From Blasia pusilla (Eukaryota; Marchantiophyta; Marchantiopsida; Blasiales), in contig CM114272.1 in the NCBI GenBank assembly GCA_050084515.1, positions 33,666,001 to 33,730,000 of the forward strand: DNA of 64,000 nucleotides. The letters run 5' to 3'. Each line of letters opens with the position of its first letter. Position 1 is the stretch's first letter. Positions 12,652 to 25,600 of this stretch are shown piece by piece. Position numbers and translations under genes: made by a program. Under the pieces are notes generated by a model, which did no database searches, was not told the DNA's origin, and was given only the letters and a program-made list of their open reading frames with translations.

Positions 12652-12989
12652 AACAACAACACAATTACTATAAGCCTTTATTACAATTGAATGTAATATT
12701 ATTGAGAGTCATCACTTGATTTTATAAAGGTTCTTTACATTTCGACATATGATATAAGATTATTGAATAAAATGGTTTTGTAGAAGCTTTCACAATTTGA
12801 ATCGGATTCCACGTTCTTCTCACTTTAAATTTTCTTGTTTAGAATCGTGCTCCAACTTGCACCATTTAGTTTAATTCATCAGTTTCGAATTTAGATGAAA
12901 ACCGGGGTTTTCTAAGTCACACTACACTTTATCACATAGTAAGTCCCAAAACCTATTGGTTTATAACCTTGAACAAATCATTTATCTTA

Positions 12990-13810
12990 AACCCTAAGTC
13001 CTTCAAACCATAAGCCCTAAGGGATTAATAAGCCTAAAGCCTACACCCTAAACACTAAGCCCTAGCCAAAATTATAATACAACCCTTTCTTGAAGCCTAC
13101 ACCGTAAACAATACACCCTAAACTATAAAACCTAAGCCATAAGTCATAAACCCTAAGCCCTAAAACCTGAGCCAAAATCCCTAACCTTAAGCTATAAACC
13201 CTAAATCCTAGGCCAAAAACCCTAAACCCTCAGCCAAACACCTAAAACCCTAAAACCTAAGCAATAGATCCTAAACCCTAGGCCAAAAACCCTAAACCCT
13301 AAACCCTAAGCCAACAATCCTAAACCCTAGGCCAAAACCCTATACCCTAGCCTCTAAGCCAAAAACCCTAAACCCTAGAATCTAAGCAATCAACCCTAAA
13401 CCCTAGAACCTAAGCAATAAATCCTAAACCCTAGGCCAAGAACCCTAAACCCTAAGCCAAAACCCTAAACCCTAGGCCTAAAATCCTATACCCTAACCCC
13501 TAAGCCAAAAACCCTAAACCCTGAGCCAAACACCCTAAGCAATAAACCCTAAGCCCTAAGCCATAAATCCTAAACCCTAAGCCGAAAATCATAAGCCCTA
13601 CAACGTAAGCAAAATATGCTAAACCCTAGGCCCTAAACCTAAGCCTAAACCCTAGAGCCTAAACCCTAAATCATAAGCCCTAAGTGAAAACTAACTTAAA
13701 GAAGTATAGAGAAATGTTATTAATCTAAATCCTCAACCCTCCACCCTAAGACATAAACCTTACACCCTACCCATAAACCTTAAACCTTAACCCATAAACC
13801 CTAAGCCATA
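12990..13810 (+). repeat. Degenerate interstitial telomere-like tract (CCCTAAA)n
   Basis: About 0.8 kb made of many copies of the plant telomere unit CCCTAAA and variants (CCCTAAG, CCCTAGG, CATAAAC), often in a higher-order pattern like 'aaccctaagccaaaaaccc'. All run with the C-rich strand on the plus strand. No coding signal. It could be a relic of a chromosome fusion, of telomere-mediated break repair, or a telomere-like satellite. Confidence 0.9.
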
Positions 13811-14699
13811 AACATGATTGACGTAGAGAGTAAAACCTAAGTTGTATTCCCATTACACTATGTCTTTGTGTGCTAATAATCATATTAGAATAAAATCGGG
13901 TTTTCTAAAATACCATATTTGTCAAAATTGGTGTTTATTGTGACCCTTAAGAAATCTATGGTAAAACTTAAAAGCGAGGCAATGGATTCATGGAATTACT
14001 TACCAAAAATATATTATGGTATAGGGACTTGACATCATGACAAATGACACAATTTTAGACTCCTAATTGTATGTGAAGGAGAGAACTCCAAATCCATTTG
14101 GGGCAAATAATAAGATCCATAATTTTATCTTTTTTAGGAGAAATAAGAAAATAAAATTTTTAATTTAATCTAAAATATTATTAGAGAGTGCCCTCTTGAT
14201 TTTAAGACTACTCTTCTATTATACTTGATCGTTATAAGGTTGTTCAAAGAAAATTTAATTAAAAATTTAAAATCATTAAATTTTTTTAAAAAAAATGCAA
14301 AATGATTAGTGTTCACTCTCGTGGATGACATGGATTACAAAATTTTTCTCACTTAGTAAGAGCCACTTGCGGGAAACGAGAAAGGAGGATCAGTTTGTTT
14401 TGTAGGGCACGGGATAGTGTTTGTCCCGTCTCGTCTGATACCTTGTGGGCCACTTCCCATATGAAGTCCAATAGAATTGGACGGGCAACCCGTATGTGTC
14501 CTAAAGACACCTCGTAACGTTAGAGTACATCTAACCAATTGAAATTTATGAAAAAAATGCCCTAATATATATATCCACTTTATTATAAAATAAACTTCAA
14601 AAGAGGACAAAGAAAGGTAATAATATCTCAAAAGAGGAGTCAAAAAATGCATAAAAGAATGCAAAAAGAAAATGGCAACAAGCCAACGCAAACACCGGC
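13811..14699. other. No gene seen
   Basis: AT-rich sequence between the telomere-like tract and a retroelement remnant. Open frames here are short and resemble nothing I know. The part next to 14700 would be 3' sequence of the minus-strand remnant. Confidence 0.5.
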
Positions 14700-15370
14700 T
14701 CAACGAGCTACATGATTGATATCCTGAAACAAATCTGACAAGAATACAAGTGATTTGTCAGACGTGAATGGATGACGAGGTGAGCGACCCCCCACCACCT
14801 TCGCACGACGTATCAATGCCAAAGCTTGTGCACGTTGTAAGGCCACTGAGATGCATTGTCGAAAATAAGTAGTAACTACTAAGAGAGAAGGACTACGGGA
14901 AGGGGCAAGGTGATGATTCTCAAGGGAGTGGTGAGCACATATTTTCAGGAAAGTATCAAAAGACACATGTAAATGACCGAATACTTCCACCGCAAAAGGA
15001 ATAAATCCATCATTCGCATGTCTCACATCATAACTTAACTCTTTGATTCTTGCCGCAGCTTCGGCCGCCAAACCTTTGGTATGAGCGGCTCGACACACCA
15101 AGTCAGAACGTGTTGGATCAGCAACCACCACATCACCTAGTGTCCGGAATCCACCTCGAAACATAACAAGATCCACTCTCCGATGAGAGGTTGCTTGTGT
15201 GGTTGAAGGTAGGACATGGATTTACTCTTACCCAACAATGTATCCTGCAATACGAGCCACTGATGCTACCGCCTCTCTAATGAAATCATGTGTGGCCGTT
15301 CGTTCTTCATCATGTGCACATCGTAGAATATGGATACCTTTGGCATCAATGAAATCACCGCATACACAAT
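14700..15370 (-). pseudogene. Retroelement-derived C-terminal domain fragment
   Basis: Minus-strand fragment that resembles the C-terminal region of non-LTR-type reverse-transcriptase proteins common in seed-free plants, algae and oomycetes. Readable blocks in order: 'HILRCAHDEERTATHDFIREAV' region (near 15345-15275); 'RRVDLVMFRG', 'LGDVVVADPTRSDLV', 'GFIPFAVEVFGHL' and 'RQCISVALQRAQALALIRRA' (15190-14800). The D-x-V-V-A-D-P-T-R block has the look of a PD-(D/E)xK-like nuclease core, which is inference. A stop and poor sequence near 15210 separate the two halves, and no RT domain is next to it, so it is a truncated relic. The last 158 codons are open. Confidence 0.55.
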
Positions 15371-15479
15371 TCGACAAACCCAAAAGAAAAAGATGGAGAA
15401 ATCCAAGACGTAATTACAACAAAGAAAAAATAGAATTTGCAATAGACCATAGTTCGATTAACCTTGATACGAGATAACA

Positions 15480-16638
15480 TCCGGACTTACTGTAAAACCC
15501 TGAATCCGTGCAATAGTGCGCGTATAACGTGAAGTGTACGGTCCGAGATGGGATATTGTTTTAATTTTATTTATTTAGCTATAAATACATTTATTTATAT
15601 TATGTTTGGGGAATAACATTGGCGCACAGGCCTTGGCGGAATCATCTGGTTCGTCCAAAAGTAGTGCTGCGGTTGCAAGCGGCTGGCATTTTGACAATTC
15701 GCGGGAGCGATGGAGCGCAAGTTTGTGCGATGTTTGTGGCAACAGTCTGTGCGTCGACCTGCCCACGGACGGGCGTTGCTCGAGTCCACCAAGAAGGTGG
15801 GCTACCATTGGGTGGTCTTCTCCTGCGACTCGCACGCAGCCAAGCCAATACGACTGTTTCGGGACTCCGGGGTCGGAGCTTATCTGGTCCACTGTCCTTC
15901 CTCCCAATGCGGGCTCCGCAGGCTACCTAATAACCAGCCGCGCGCGTTCTCACTCGCCCAGGACGAATGAACAAGCTCTCTGGTCCACTTTCACAGTCGT
16001 ATATCGTTGAGAAGACTCAAGACTACGCCCCCTCCGCTCCCTCTCTGAATTCGTATCGATTCTAAGTTATGTTGAATCTAGAATCTCGTCTACCGTAGTC
16101 GTATGACGTATCGGGATTGACTCCTAGGCGGTCTCAATTTCAACGTTGGTTCGGTTCCGGTGAACTTCACATACAGAGATAGAGAGGGAGGGAGGGAGCG
16201 AATGGCAGTGAGAGGCCAAGAAGGGAACAGTACGCGGACTGATAATGCCATGGTGGTGAGGGCCTCGAAAGATCAGATAAGTGGACGAGAAGTAGGGGAC
16301 AACAGTGGTGGTGGAAATGCGTGCGGAAGGGGTGAAACCAATTTATGGCAGTGTAGGGCTGCCGGACCTGCGGTACGGCCTGACTGATACGCAACCGCAG
16401 GCATTCGTCACGACGCCCAGCAAGTGTAGGCACGAGTCGACGAGCTCGATCGAGGAAGAGAGCACTGTGAGAAGAAATCTCTGCGGTTCTCAATCGTTTC
16501 ATAGAGCTGGTGGATTGACGATTGAGGAATTCATGAGGATGTGGGTGGAAGTTCCGTTCGTAGAGGGATTATCTGGAGACGCTGTGAGTCAGGGAACGTC
16601 TGACCATGAGGATGAGCTTCGAGAGAGTCTAACACAGA
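15480..16638. other. GC-richer upstream region of the histidine kinase gene
   Basis: Lies between the retroelement remnant and the first assigned exon of the histidine kinase. Around 15600-16010 overlapping frames are open on both strands, which here reflects higher GC rather than coding; none resembles a known protein. Around 16160-16640 two short plus-strand frames start with ATG and end just before or over the kinase start, so they are uORF candidates if transcription begins upstream. Promoter, 5' leader or an unrecognised upstream exon are all possible. Confidence 0.4.
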
Positions 16639-19600
16639 ATGGGTAGACGGCGCTTCAATAATCGTGGGACTTATAGCTCAGTTAGGCGACATTTAGCCAA
16701 TTATACAATCATGATCCGATCATGGAAGCCGATTTCTTACAGTCCGGTGAGAGTGGTATCTCTGCAGGTCGCCTTCACACTGATGGGCATTCTGGCTGCA
16801 GTTGGCGTAGGCATGTTACTCTTCCACAACGCGTTGAAGTCACAGATGCAGGAATTCAAACTCAAGTGCACCATCCGCCAAGAGGTGGGTCAAATCCGTC
16901 GTTCAACAGTTTCTTTGCTCCAGATTTAATGAGGCCCTCGCTAGCTCGTGTACGATTGATGATATGTAGCGGCCTTGAGAAGCCACTAGCGTTTAAGATC
17001 GTATGGGTAGCAAGTCCTCAAAGCAGCAGCCGAGATCGTTAGGGATAGTAGCACTCCAAATAAAACTGTTGCGGAACGCGGAGGAGTCGAGGTCTATATC
17101 GGGACAATCGGGCCTTCCGATCCTCAGGTGAAGATGGCTGTCGGTGACACAACGACGATGGTGATGATGACTACCCCCGGGAAGGAGCTCCGAGTAGTAA
17201 GGAATGGGTGGGATATGAGAGGCTCATCTAGATGCATGGATTGATGGACATAGCTAGCAGTCGCCGGAAAGAGTTGGCCGGGCGATTAGTGAAAATGTGG
17301 AGCTTCGTTCAGGGATTGAAATCCTACGGCGAGATGTACACTGGAGATTGCGGGGAGTTCTTTTTTAGATATTCCATCTCTAGTTGGCGACACCCGGTTT
17401 CAGATCCGAAGAAACATTCGTGAGGACTCTCGGTGTCATCTAGCCCAGTAATGCTTATACACCGTTAAGTACTTTCATGAACAGAGAACTGAAGCCTCAG
17501 GTCTTTAAGTCCGGCGCTTGATTGTTTGGATCACGCCGGTCAGCCAGCCGTACGGAACATAAGAGTAAAGTTTTGCTATTGGCTATTTCCAAAGAGGACC
17601 AACTTGAGCGTTAGCTACAGGATCGCAGCCTGGTCGTTTTAGCAATTCTGTGTCTTCTTAGAGCTTATAGCGGACGCATTCTGACTGTGAAAGTAAGACC
17701 ATCGAAGAAGTATAAGACCAGAAATCCTCTTTTGGGGATTAAATTTTCTTTAATTGTAATTAACCTTGATGTACCCATCTTCACAGTTCCACTTGCTCAA
17801 GGTACGGGGAATCCAAATTGAACAATCTTCCGAACACCCGAGGGCCAGTACTGTCATACCATCTCCCGAAACGTACATATATAGGTGTTAATGCGTTGGT
17901 TTTCTCGCTGAAGATTCATCAACGGTCCGCCCACCAACCTCTCTCTCTCTCCTGGTTGTCCCTCTGAAGCTGTGCACTGGTCAGCACTCACACTACATGA
18001 GACTGTCTCACATGTTACCTTCTTCTCTTCTTCCTCTCTCCACACCCATCCCATTCTCCAGCACCGTCCAACCAGGACACGGGATCAATGGTCGTACGCA
18101 GGCACTAGTTTATGATTACAGCCTCTCCCTCTCCATCTCTCCGACACACACATACACACCGTGAAACCTGCGCGGCGGGGATCAATGGTCGCACGTAGGC
18201 AGTAGTTTAATGACTACACCCGTCCTGCCTCACTGCAACAGTCTGCTCTGAAATCGCCAAGCTGTAATCGATCGCCAGGGTTTATTGGTCTGGCTCGTTC
18301 AGTAGTAGAGATTCACGTACTGCCCGAAGATACGGGCTGAGAACTGGTGTTTCAGAACCAACAGCAAACGCTTAAACTATGTCAGAGAGCCCCTCTCCTC
18401 TGATAAGGTGCTGCCTTCACTTTCCCCTTCCTCTTGACCCTTCCACTGCTCTAGCACCGTCTTACTAGTCGGGGTCGATGGTCGCAATGCTACTACACTG
18501 AGTGGAAGTCTATCTGTGTGTACATATCCATCCATCTATTGCATCTAGGAATGGACCATGGGAGTGGCCTGCATGTAGACGAATTCAGGATTCAACCCGT
18601 CTGGAACCTTTCCTTCCTTCCGAGTGTGGAATATTGGAGTTCAGAAGAAGAATCCCACTTTTTTCTCGGGGGCCACCAGCAGATTTGGTCCGGCATGTAG
18701 AGCTGATGGAATGGAGAAGGTTTCGGATTTGAATTAGCGTGAAATATGTTGAAAATCCAATTTAGGCGTATGTCATCGTGGATTTGTCCTGAAGCGATAT
18801 TAATTTTTCTTGTTTGGATTGAATCGCGTCTCCGCAGATCGTGAAGGCAGAATTGGCCAACAATCTCAACACCTCTTTCATGATTCAAGGGTTGCTGGCA
18901 AGTGAACCGAACTTGCAGCTCTCTACATGGATCAACTTCACGAACAACACTGTCTTCCTCATACCCAACTCGCCCCGGATAGCGTGGCTGAAGAGGGTGA
19001 AGCACGACGAGAGGGCTGACTTCGAGAAAAAGTGGAACGCTAGCATTTTGCAAATGGACGCGCATGGGAACACCACGAGGAGAGACGATGCCGCTGAATA
19101 TGCACCCATCGTCCTGGCCTCGCAGGAGACGGTCCCTTCTTTGATGTTGGATTACACCACGGTCCCACTCGTGAACAGATCTGTCTCTAAGGCCAGAGAT
19201 ATTGCAGTGGTGACCATGTCACCTCCCGACAACTCCGAAGGTGTGTGGACAATGGGAGGCTATCTTCCTTATTACGGAGACGTTGCAGCCCCCCCTGCCA
19301 CCGTAGAATCTAGGAGGGAGTTGATCCAAGGATGGATCGGAGTATTTCTGCATGTGCAGACAGTGTTTGAATCCGTGCTTAGACGCTACGAAGATAGGAG
19401 CATGGACGTGACAGTTGTGTTCACCACCAGAGACCGTCAAGATTGGCTTCACAGCTATAACTGCACTGATTATTCGAAATCGTGTTGTGAAATGCCACTT
19501 TATGATCCAAGCTCGAGATTTCAGGACCGCAGCACAGCCACGATCCCATGGTCTTTCGGTCTGCAGACATTCGAGCTCCGATGCTATTCCATGCACAGCA

Positions 19601-22600
19601 TCAGGTTTCATGCACTGAGGAATGTGATCGGCTGGCCCGTGCTCATGATCGTCGTGGTATTGCTCTGCACCATCATCGTCTATTTGGCCATCAAGAGAAT
19701 GCAAGCTATTCAAAAGCACGTCAGGGACGTGGAGAAGATGAACGCCGATCTCCGAGCAGCAAAATTTGCCGCCGAATCTGCCGACAGCGCCAAGTCTCGC
19801 TTCCTTGCCACCGTTTCTCACGAAATTCGGTAATGTCTACCCCTAACTCTCCACAGTCTTGCAATTCTTCGTTTGTTCAATTCCCGTGGATCTTTTCTTT
19901 GCCGAATATGTCTTCTGGACTCCATAGAACGAATAAACCCATGCATCGTCCGTCACAAGAATTCCAGCCTATCCTCTCCGTCTCTGTAAGACCGAATTTC
20001 AACGAGATTTGATTGTAGTGAAAGCCTTCCATTTTTCCTGGCATTCACCCGGGAGAGACACACCAGTTTCATGATCAGACACACAGCGACCGTATATCTC
20101 TTCACAGGGTAATGGACGCCACAGTGAGTCCCATCAATGGGATTAGGATCACCCCAGTTTATCAACAACTCCAGCCAAACTCTGCAACAAATCTACCGCG
20201 AGAGCGAGTAGATTGTGGAGCGGGGTATCGAAATTTTGAGACGAAGTATATTATATTTCTCTCTCTCTCTGTGTGGACCTGGAGAGACAATAGCGATTCT
20301 CCATGCGTGCGCTTGTGGAGAGATAGTCAATCCTTGTCCTACATGCTTCAATTACGGTGTTATCCTCAAAGTGGGCTTCCCAAATGCCCTATAGCTGAAG
20401 TAGTAGCCTAAACACAACCATCAAATCATCGAAGAACGAACAGCCACTGACGAGTGGGTTTAATTTGCTGTTCGAAATGAAGTCCGTCTTTTGGGGAAGA
20501 CTATAGTGACCAGCACGTTCGTGTGGTCTCTCAATTGGGTTCTTGTGGGGTTAGCTTGCTACCTACCTACCTACCTACCTACCCTTGACGGTACTACAAG
20601 GGGGCGGTTAACAGGGCTGCTATATGGCAGGTGTAGCTTTACGGTCGCAACTTGGGAAGAGGCTTCCGTTACGCCCGTCGATCCGTCGAATTAGAATCGA
20701 CGGATTCTAATTCCTCTTGGGAGTCGGATCAACTGCATGAAATCCCATGCCATGGAACTTCATGCAGTGGGAGTCGTCGATTCCTCTTGATCGACTCTCC
20801 CGTGCCATGCGGTGAACCCCTCGCCTGCAGCGTCGTGATCTTCGTGGAGGGAGTCTCCGCGAGCGACCGTTGGCATGCACGGACAAGACCTTCCGTCCGT
20901 GCATGCCAACGGTCGTGGGACCGTCTTTCGTTGTGCATGCGACTGTTCATGTCATTCCGTGTTTTCTACCATTATTATTTGGCCCTTTCATTTGTAAGTT
21001 CTCTTCTATTTACTTAAGGCACTCGAAATTAATTCAAAAAGATTATGGGAAATAATCTAAACCCTAGCATCACACGAGCTCACATTAATTTTTCTTATTT
21101 CATTTCATATGAATTTCGATGCTATTCGAGAGGGGTGGGAGAGAAGTTCGTTTATGAATATACAAACCATCACCTTAAAATTCGAAATTTTTATTCATAC
21201 TTTTCCTTCAAAATATGCCGTAAGTAAAACTCGTGATTGCAGGGGTAAGAGTTCCTTTAATTTAATTATTATCTTTAAATTAAATCTCTTATTGAAGAGG
21301 ACATATCATAGAAAAACCTTTAAAACACACGTGTCATCGTAAAACATCCTTAAAAAGACATGTGTCACGGAGGGTTTCTTGTAAACCCATCCTATAACTA
21401 TATAGATTTGGAAAGCCTAGTTTTAGAGTTATGTCATATGAATTATGGATTGCTCGCATAGTCCTACTATATATTATGGCAATTAGAAAATGGATATGGC
21501 ATCCATTTTCCAACATGCCATTCCAAATCAGCCCAATCGTATTAATTTTTTTTCAACCCTTCTATCTTATTCCACATTCTTATAAAATTTGACTACATTA
21601 AGAGAGGGCAAGGGCCCAACTTCTTAATTTTGAAAGTTTCTTGCAAGCTTAGAATTTCTTGCAAACTTTGGGTAATACGATGGCATTAAGTTTTGTGGGG
21701 GAATTTTGCACAAACCCCATGTAGCAAAGCAGATTTTATTGCTACTAGTGGGCAGCCTGGAAACATTTTTTTTCCGATTGCCACATGTAAAGGTATTTGC
21801 AAATCAAGAAGGCACATAACCTACATAGAATCAACCGTGCATGCACAAACTAGTCGTTGCGCATTAAGTTATTAGAATGTAGTGCAGGAGGTGTCATCTA
21901 TGTTTGTTTGCCCTTTAATAGTATGGAAGAGATTGGGACTATGCTTTCATGCCAAATTGAAGCTGGTCAAAAGATGGATGAAATGCGACACGGACTCCTT
22001 CAACTCATAAAAGTGTCACTAGTCTTTTAATGAAATCGCGACGTGCAAGAATTTCATTTTTAATTAGGTATCTTAGAATTTACGACAAGATTCGATCTTG
22101 ATAAAGATACGTGAATAAAACTTCTGATCCAATTGTACAAATAACTCCACAGCTCTCGAGTCTCAACGCACATAGAACTTGTCCTTAGCACTTCATACAT
22201 TGTGAGTCACTGATCTGAAAACTGTGTGGTTTGTTGTCGCAGAACCCCTATGAATGGAGTTATTGGTAAGCATTTAAAAACTTTTCAGTCGTATCTGACA
22301 GTTGGAACTTCTTGTTTCAGTAACAGGTCCCACAAATCACATCTCCTTAAAACTGTAGTTTAAAATTTATGTCGGTGTAATGGTTTAGCTCGAGTGTACA
22401 TGTCCCGCAATTTGCATCTCTGCATTCTATTCACTCTCTGCTTAAAATTCTAGCTCTCTATTTTCATTGGAAAAGAGTCAGTTTACCCAAGAGAACGTGT
22501 GCTGGAACTTGCACTTCTTGGGAGTCTTCTGCTCCAAATTGTAGATGTCGTTGTCCATATGGCATTCAGTTTACCTGAAGATATTAGGTCCTACGACTGA

Positions 22601-25600
22601 ACCTGTGCTTGAAATTGTTGTGGTCGAGCAGGGATGACAAATCTACTCATGGGGACAGACTTGAGCTCTCAACAACTTGAGTACTTGAAAATTGCTCAAG
22701 CAAGTGGAAATGCCCTAGTGTGAGTGGTTGTCTCAATTTCTTAATTTCTTCAGTTTAAGTTTTCGTTTCTTCCCATCTTCTATCATGAACTCTTGAAACG
22801 TAACGTGTATGTCAGTTACATCGAGAAGAGTAAAAGGTAGGAAGAGTTAGAAATGGTCACTAATCATGGGCGACGCTTCAGTGTACGTTTAAGAAGTCAG
22901 TCAATGACACGTTGCTCATGTCTAACAATTAAGAGCTTCATGGATTTCGTTTGCCAGATCTCTTATCAACGAGGTGCTTGATCTGTCGAAGATCGAAGCA
23001 GGAAAGATGGAGATCGAGTCTGTTCCATTTGACCTTCGAGTGGAGCTGGATGATGTGCTGTGCTTGTTCGAAGATAAAGTGCATCAAAAGGCCCTTGAGG
23101 TCTTCGCCCTCGTACATGATACAGTCCCCAAATGCGTCTATGGAGATCCTGGGAGGCTTCGTCAGGTGAGAAGTTGGCTTTTTTTTTTTTTTTTTCTACT
23201 TGGAAAGATTGCAAATGCGTTGGACTCGACCGGATAGCGATCTAACTGCGCACAGTTAAGAGGTTTATGGTTTTCAGTGCTAGTGGTGTCTTACGAAAAC
23301 CTCAAGCTGAAACCTGTTCCGTGATCGGCTCTGCAGGTTTTGATCAATCTGGTGGGAAATGCTATGAAGGTACTCTCACTTATCTGGCCCTCGAAACCTC
23401 TTGGTGGTTAGATGCCATATCTTTATCGTTCACAGAATTTTGTTATATGCAAGTGATTGCACCTGTGGCAGTCGTGACAATCCCACTTGTGGCCCTTTGG
23501 TAGTGCAGTTCACAAAACAGGGGAGCATTATGGTGTGTGTGCGCGTTGTGGACATTAAAAGTGCGTCAAGCCATTCTTCGTTGGATATTGTAGATGGAGA
23601 AGAATTGGAGATCGTCTTGCCAAGGAAGCTCTTGAGTAAAATCGCAGAGTATCCTGATACACAAAACTTCAATTGGCAAGTAGGTCGGGGTAATGTAGAG
23701 TGGAAAGGAGATGGAGATAGAGAATTGAACGTAGGACTTCGAGAATCGGTAGCTCCCAGGCTTAGCATGCAGCCCGGAGGCCTCAGCAAGGTTGAAGCCG
23801 TGCGGAAATGGAGAAGTTGGGTTCCCACGATTACTATGAATAATGGAAGCGAAGATCAGAGTACTTTGAAATTGGTTTTCTCTGTCGAGGACACAGGTAA
23901 GTCTGTTCCAAATATGTTTGTGCTATTCTCTTAGAAAAACATGCTAGCTGCTGTTTACCGATCTATCTTGGATCGGTACCCAAAGGTCATGATCTCTTCC
24001 TCGGTAGACTGAGATGAACAAATCACTTGAGGAAAGTACTTTACGAGTGTGGAGTTCTAATACGAACTGTGGCAGAAGTTGGATCAACTCCCACGAGCGA
24101 TGTTGTGATCGCTTATAATTGAATTAGAACAATCCCATTCAAATTCAATTATATATTTTGGATAGGTAGTTTAAAATTCTATATTAATTTTAATATTTAA
24201 CACCAAAGACTGGTACCAAAACATTTTTCTCTCGTAGAAGAAAAGTTTTCCTCTCGCTAAACCAAAGACCAAAGCTTTAAGCTAAAGATAAATAGTTAAA
24301 TGAAAAGACCAAAGCTTGACCGCGTGCAAGAATTTTTTTTCCTGTCGCCCGTCCACCGGCGAGAACTAGAAGGATGCACGTGCATAACACTGGTATCATT
24401 CTAGTTATTTTTATGGTGGAATTCCGTCAGCCGGAGGTGGATACGCACCTCACGGAGGTCCAACCACAAGTAAAGTAGGACATTTGATACGTTAAGGGCA
24501 TCTCCACCGCGGAGCCCTGTGTCGGGAAAACACAAGGTCTAGGAATCTCGGGCACCGTACAGGGGAGGAATCCTCATCCGGACCCGCTAAATTTCCTCTC
24601 GGGAAATTTAATCGCGGCTGTTATATACCTCTGTTGGATCTGACGTGCCTCCTTACCGCTCTCACACGCCCCCGGTTCATTTCCGCTGCAGTTTTACCCT
24701 TGCCTCATTCGTCCCAGTGTCGGGAAACAATTAACTAAAGACACTGAATCTAGCGCTAGCTGGAAAACTGTTTCTCATTTGGCCTTTCAGGGATAAAATT
24801 TTCAGTAAAAAATGTATAAAATTGGTTGCGCGTGAACCTGGAAAATTCGAGTAAACAGTCTTGAGCTCATGCTGAGTTACAAGCCTTGTGGTGTTAAAGA
24901 CGATATTTCAATCTTCTGTTCGGTTATGGGCTTTCGTAAAAGAGTTTTCTTGTCGGGTTCGAATCGGAAAATTTCCGTGGGTCACACAATCATATTCTAG
25001 GTCTGAATAGGAGAGTTCAGGCGATGAACAAGACTTGATTGGGTGATTTATTACAAGTTTTCTGCCATGATATGTCTGCAGGCATTGGGATACCTCCCCA
25101 TCTCCAACATCGCCTGTTCCAGCCTTTCCACCAAGCAGACAGCAGTACATCTAGGGAGTTCGGCGGGACAGGCATTGGTCTGTCGATTTCGAAGGTGACT
25201 CATAAGTTTGCAAGATTGCAATTTCTCACCTATCCAGAGTTATGCTGCATCTTCGTAAGGACAAGCATTGGCTGTTGTAGGTCACGTTAATGAGGTGCAA
25301 GGAAATATATTTTCCTCGGTGAATTATGTCATGAAAAGTCATCCCAAAGAAGAGTTTGTGTGTGACTGACTACCCAGTTGGTTATACAACACCGAAAGGA
25401 AAGAATATACAGTCACAAGATTTTGAAGCCCTTTATGGTTCCCCTGAAGTGGAAGTGCGTTTACAAATGGATATTCTCACCAAATACATACAAGTTGCCA
25501 TCTCCTCACATTTTTCTCTCTAAGAATTTCCTACAAAAGCAGGCGTGCATGTGCTGAATGAATGAATGCTGGAATTCGAATACAGAAATTGGTGGAGTTG

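Noticed and set aside
12990-13810. Telomere-like tract as a CRISPR or a true chromosome end
   Set aside because: Units are 7 bp and degenerate with no spacer structure, and genes and transposons continue on both sides.
15606-16010. Overlapping open frames of about 70-135 codons on both strands
   Set aside because: All frames are open together because of higher GC; none resembles a known protein and the region reads as upstream sequence of the kinase gene.
16672-16700. tRNA-like A box (TAGCTCAGTTAGG)
   Set aside because: No B box (GGTTCGANTCC) follows at a fitting distance, no cloverleaf forms, and it lies in exon 1 of the histidine kinase.
19219-19821. 200-codon minus-strand frame
   Set aside because: Antisense shadow of the large CHASE exon; no domain in it.
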